Below are positions 63,652 through 64,000 of a stretch of 64,000 nt of DNA, piece by piece. The DNA comes from an uncultured Actinoplanes sp. (GTDB taxonomy: Bacteria; Actinomycetota; Actinomycetes; Mycobacteriales; Micromonosporaceae), in assembly GCF_934643405.1 (NCBI RefSeq), contig NZ_CAKUCL010000004.1, forward strand, positions 6,872-70,871, written 5' to 3'. The first letter of the stretch is position 1. The number at the start of each line of letters is the position of its first letter. The notes beneath the pieces are model-generated. The model worked only from the letters and a program-made list of their open reading frames with translations. It was not told the origin of the DNA and made no database searches. Both the position numbers and the translations under genes were made by a program.

Positions 63652-64000
63652 TCTCGGTCTCGCCGGCCAGCCGCGCCTGCCGGTCCGCCTCGGCCAGCGC
63701 GTCCAGCACCCCGTCCAGCTCCCCGCCGAGGACCAGGTCCAGGTTGTACGCCGTGTAGCCGATCCGGTGGTCGGTGATGCGGTTCTGCGGGAAGTTGTAC
63801 GTCCGGATGCGCTCCGAGCGGTCGACCGTACGCACCTGGGCCTTGCGCGAGTCGGCGGCCGCCGCGTCCGCCTCCTCCTGCGCCATCGCCAGCAGGCGCG
63901 ACCGCAGGATGCGCAGGGCCGATTCCTTGTTCTGCAGCTGGCTCTTCTCGTTCTGGCAGCTCACCACGGTGCCGGTGGGGATGTGCGTGATGCGCACGGC
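63635..64000 (-). CDS. prfA: Peptide chain release factor 1, C-terminal part (cut by the window edge)
   Basis: The visible 121 codons encode the last third of RF1. They begin just after the GGQ loop, in [36 protein letters not shown], and end with the RF1-type tail [35 protein letters not shown]1 reads UAA and UAG stop codons and is methylated by PrmC, whose gene lies at 58.6-59.4 kb. The N-terminal part is beyond the window. Confidence 0.95.
   Translation of the reverse strand, partial: AVRITHIPTGTVVSCQNEKSQLQNKESALRILRSRLLAMAQEEADAAAADSRKAQVRTVDRSERIRTYNFPQNRITDHRIGYTAYNLDLVLGGELDGVLDALAEADRQARLAGETEISRRP

Overview
The window is high-GC DNA (many GTG starts, strong GC-rich hairpins, tightly packed operons) from a filamentous actinobacterium, most likely a Micromonosporaceae member such as Actinoplanes. 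Lineage pointers seen in the sequence: a NucS endonuclease, a MurA with Asp in place of the catalytic Cys, a 180-kDa-type NAD-glutamate dehydrogenase, and a tandem pair of Scy/FilP-like coiled-coil proteins beside methylmalonyl-CoA epimerase, thiolase and meaB. No rRNA, tRNA, CRISPR or intact mobile element was found. The window opens inside a ROK regulator and closes inside prfA.

Layout. 1-4.5 kb: ROK regulator divergent from a family-3 beta-N-acetylhexosaminidase; a 61-bp tandem repeat array; a three-gene operon (membrane protein, DCC oxidoreductase, TetR regulator) with two copies of a perfect 14-bp palindrome at its promoter. 4.5-16 kb: NAD-glutamate dehydrogenase, a lipoprotein penicillin-binding protein, an arginase-family protein with an unusual metal-site Cys, a thioredoxin/TPR chaperone, and the isobutyryl-CoA mutase large subunit. 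16-22.5 kb: GNAT acetyltransferase, membrane diguanylate cyclase, FAD monooxygenase with a divergent PadR regulator, meaB, thiolase and epimerase. 22.5-29 kb: two long coiled-coil proteins of polar-growth type, an AI-2E-type membrane protein, a decayed IS481-type transposase fragment, an alpha/beta hydrolase, a small Cys/His protein. 28-35 kb: aldehyde dehydrogenase, ABC exporter pair, DUF2785, nucS and two membrane proteins. 35-39 kb: a soluble FtsK/EccC-like ATPase with three ATPase-like domains and a small membrane partner. 39-44 kb: 3-hydroxybutyryl-CoA dehydrogenase, murA, PduO-type cobalamin adenosyltransferase, VOC protein, PhzF-like protein, DUF2550. 44-53.5 kb: the F1Fo-ATP synthase cluster, reading leftward, with a LytR-CpsA-Psr gene and two terminators separating atpD from atpC. 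53.5-64 kb: glyA, sua5, low-molecular-weight phosphatase, a second tsaC, prmC and prfA. This is the old prfA-prmC-sua5-phosphatase-glyA-atp order known from Bacillus, here interrupted by an NAD(P)-binding protein and by a TPR-GGDEF protein with two membrane-anchored beta-propellers.

How the genes work together. A B12-dependent acyl-CoA theme recurs: isobutyryl-CoA mutase, its G-protein chaperone MeaB, the epimerase, a cobalamin adenosyltransferase, thiolase and 3-hydroxybutyryl-CoA dehydrogenase could together handle branched-chain and short-chain acyl-CoAs. A second theme is the cell envelope and growth (PBP, LCP transferase, MurA, NagZ-like hydrolase, Scy/FilP-like scaffolds). A third is c-di-GMP signalling, with two separate GGDEF proteins. 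The loci most worth following as possibly undescribed are the FtsK-like ATPase/membrane pair (35.4-38.8 kb), the TPR-GGDEF/beta-propeller cassette (59.5-63.7 kb), the TetR-DCC operon with its repeat-bearing regulator, and the rearranged atp cluster.
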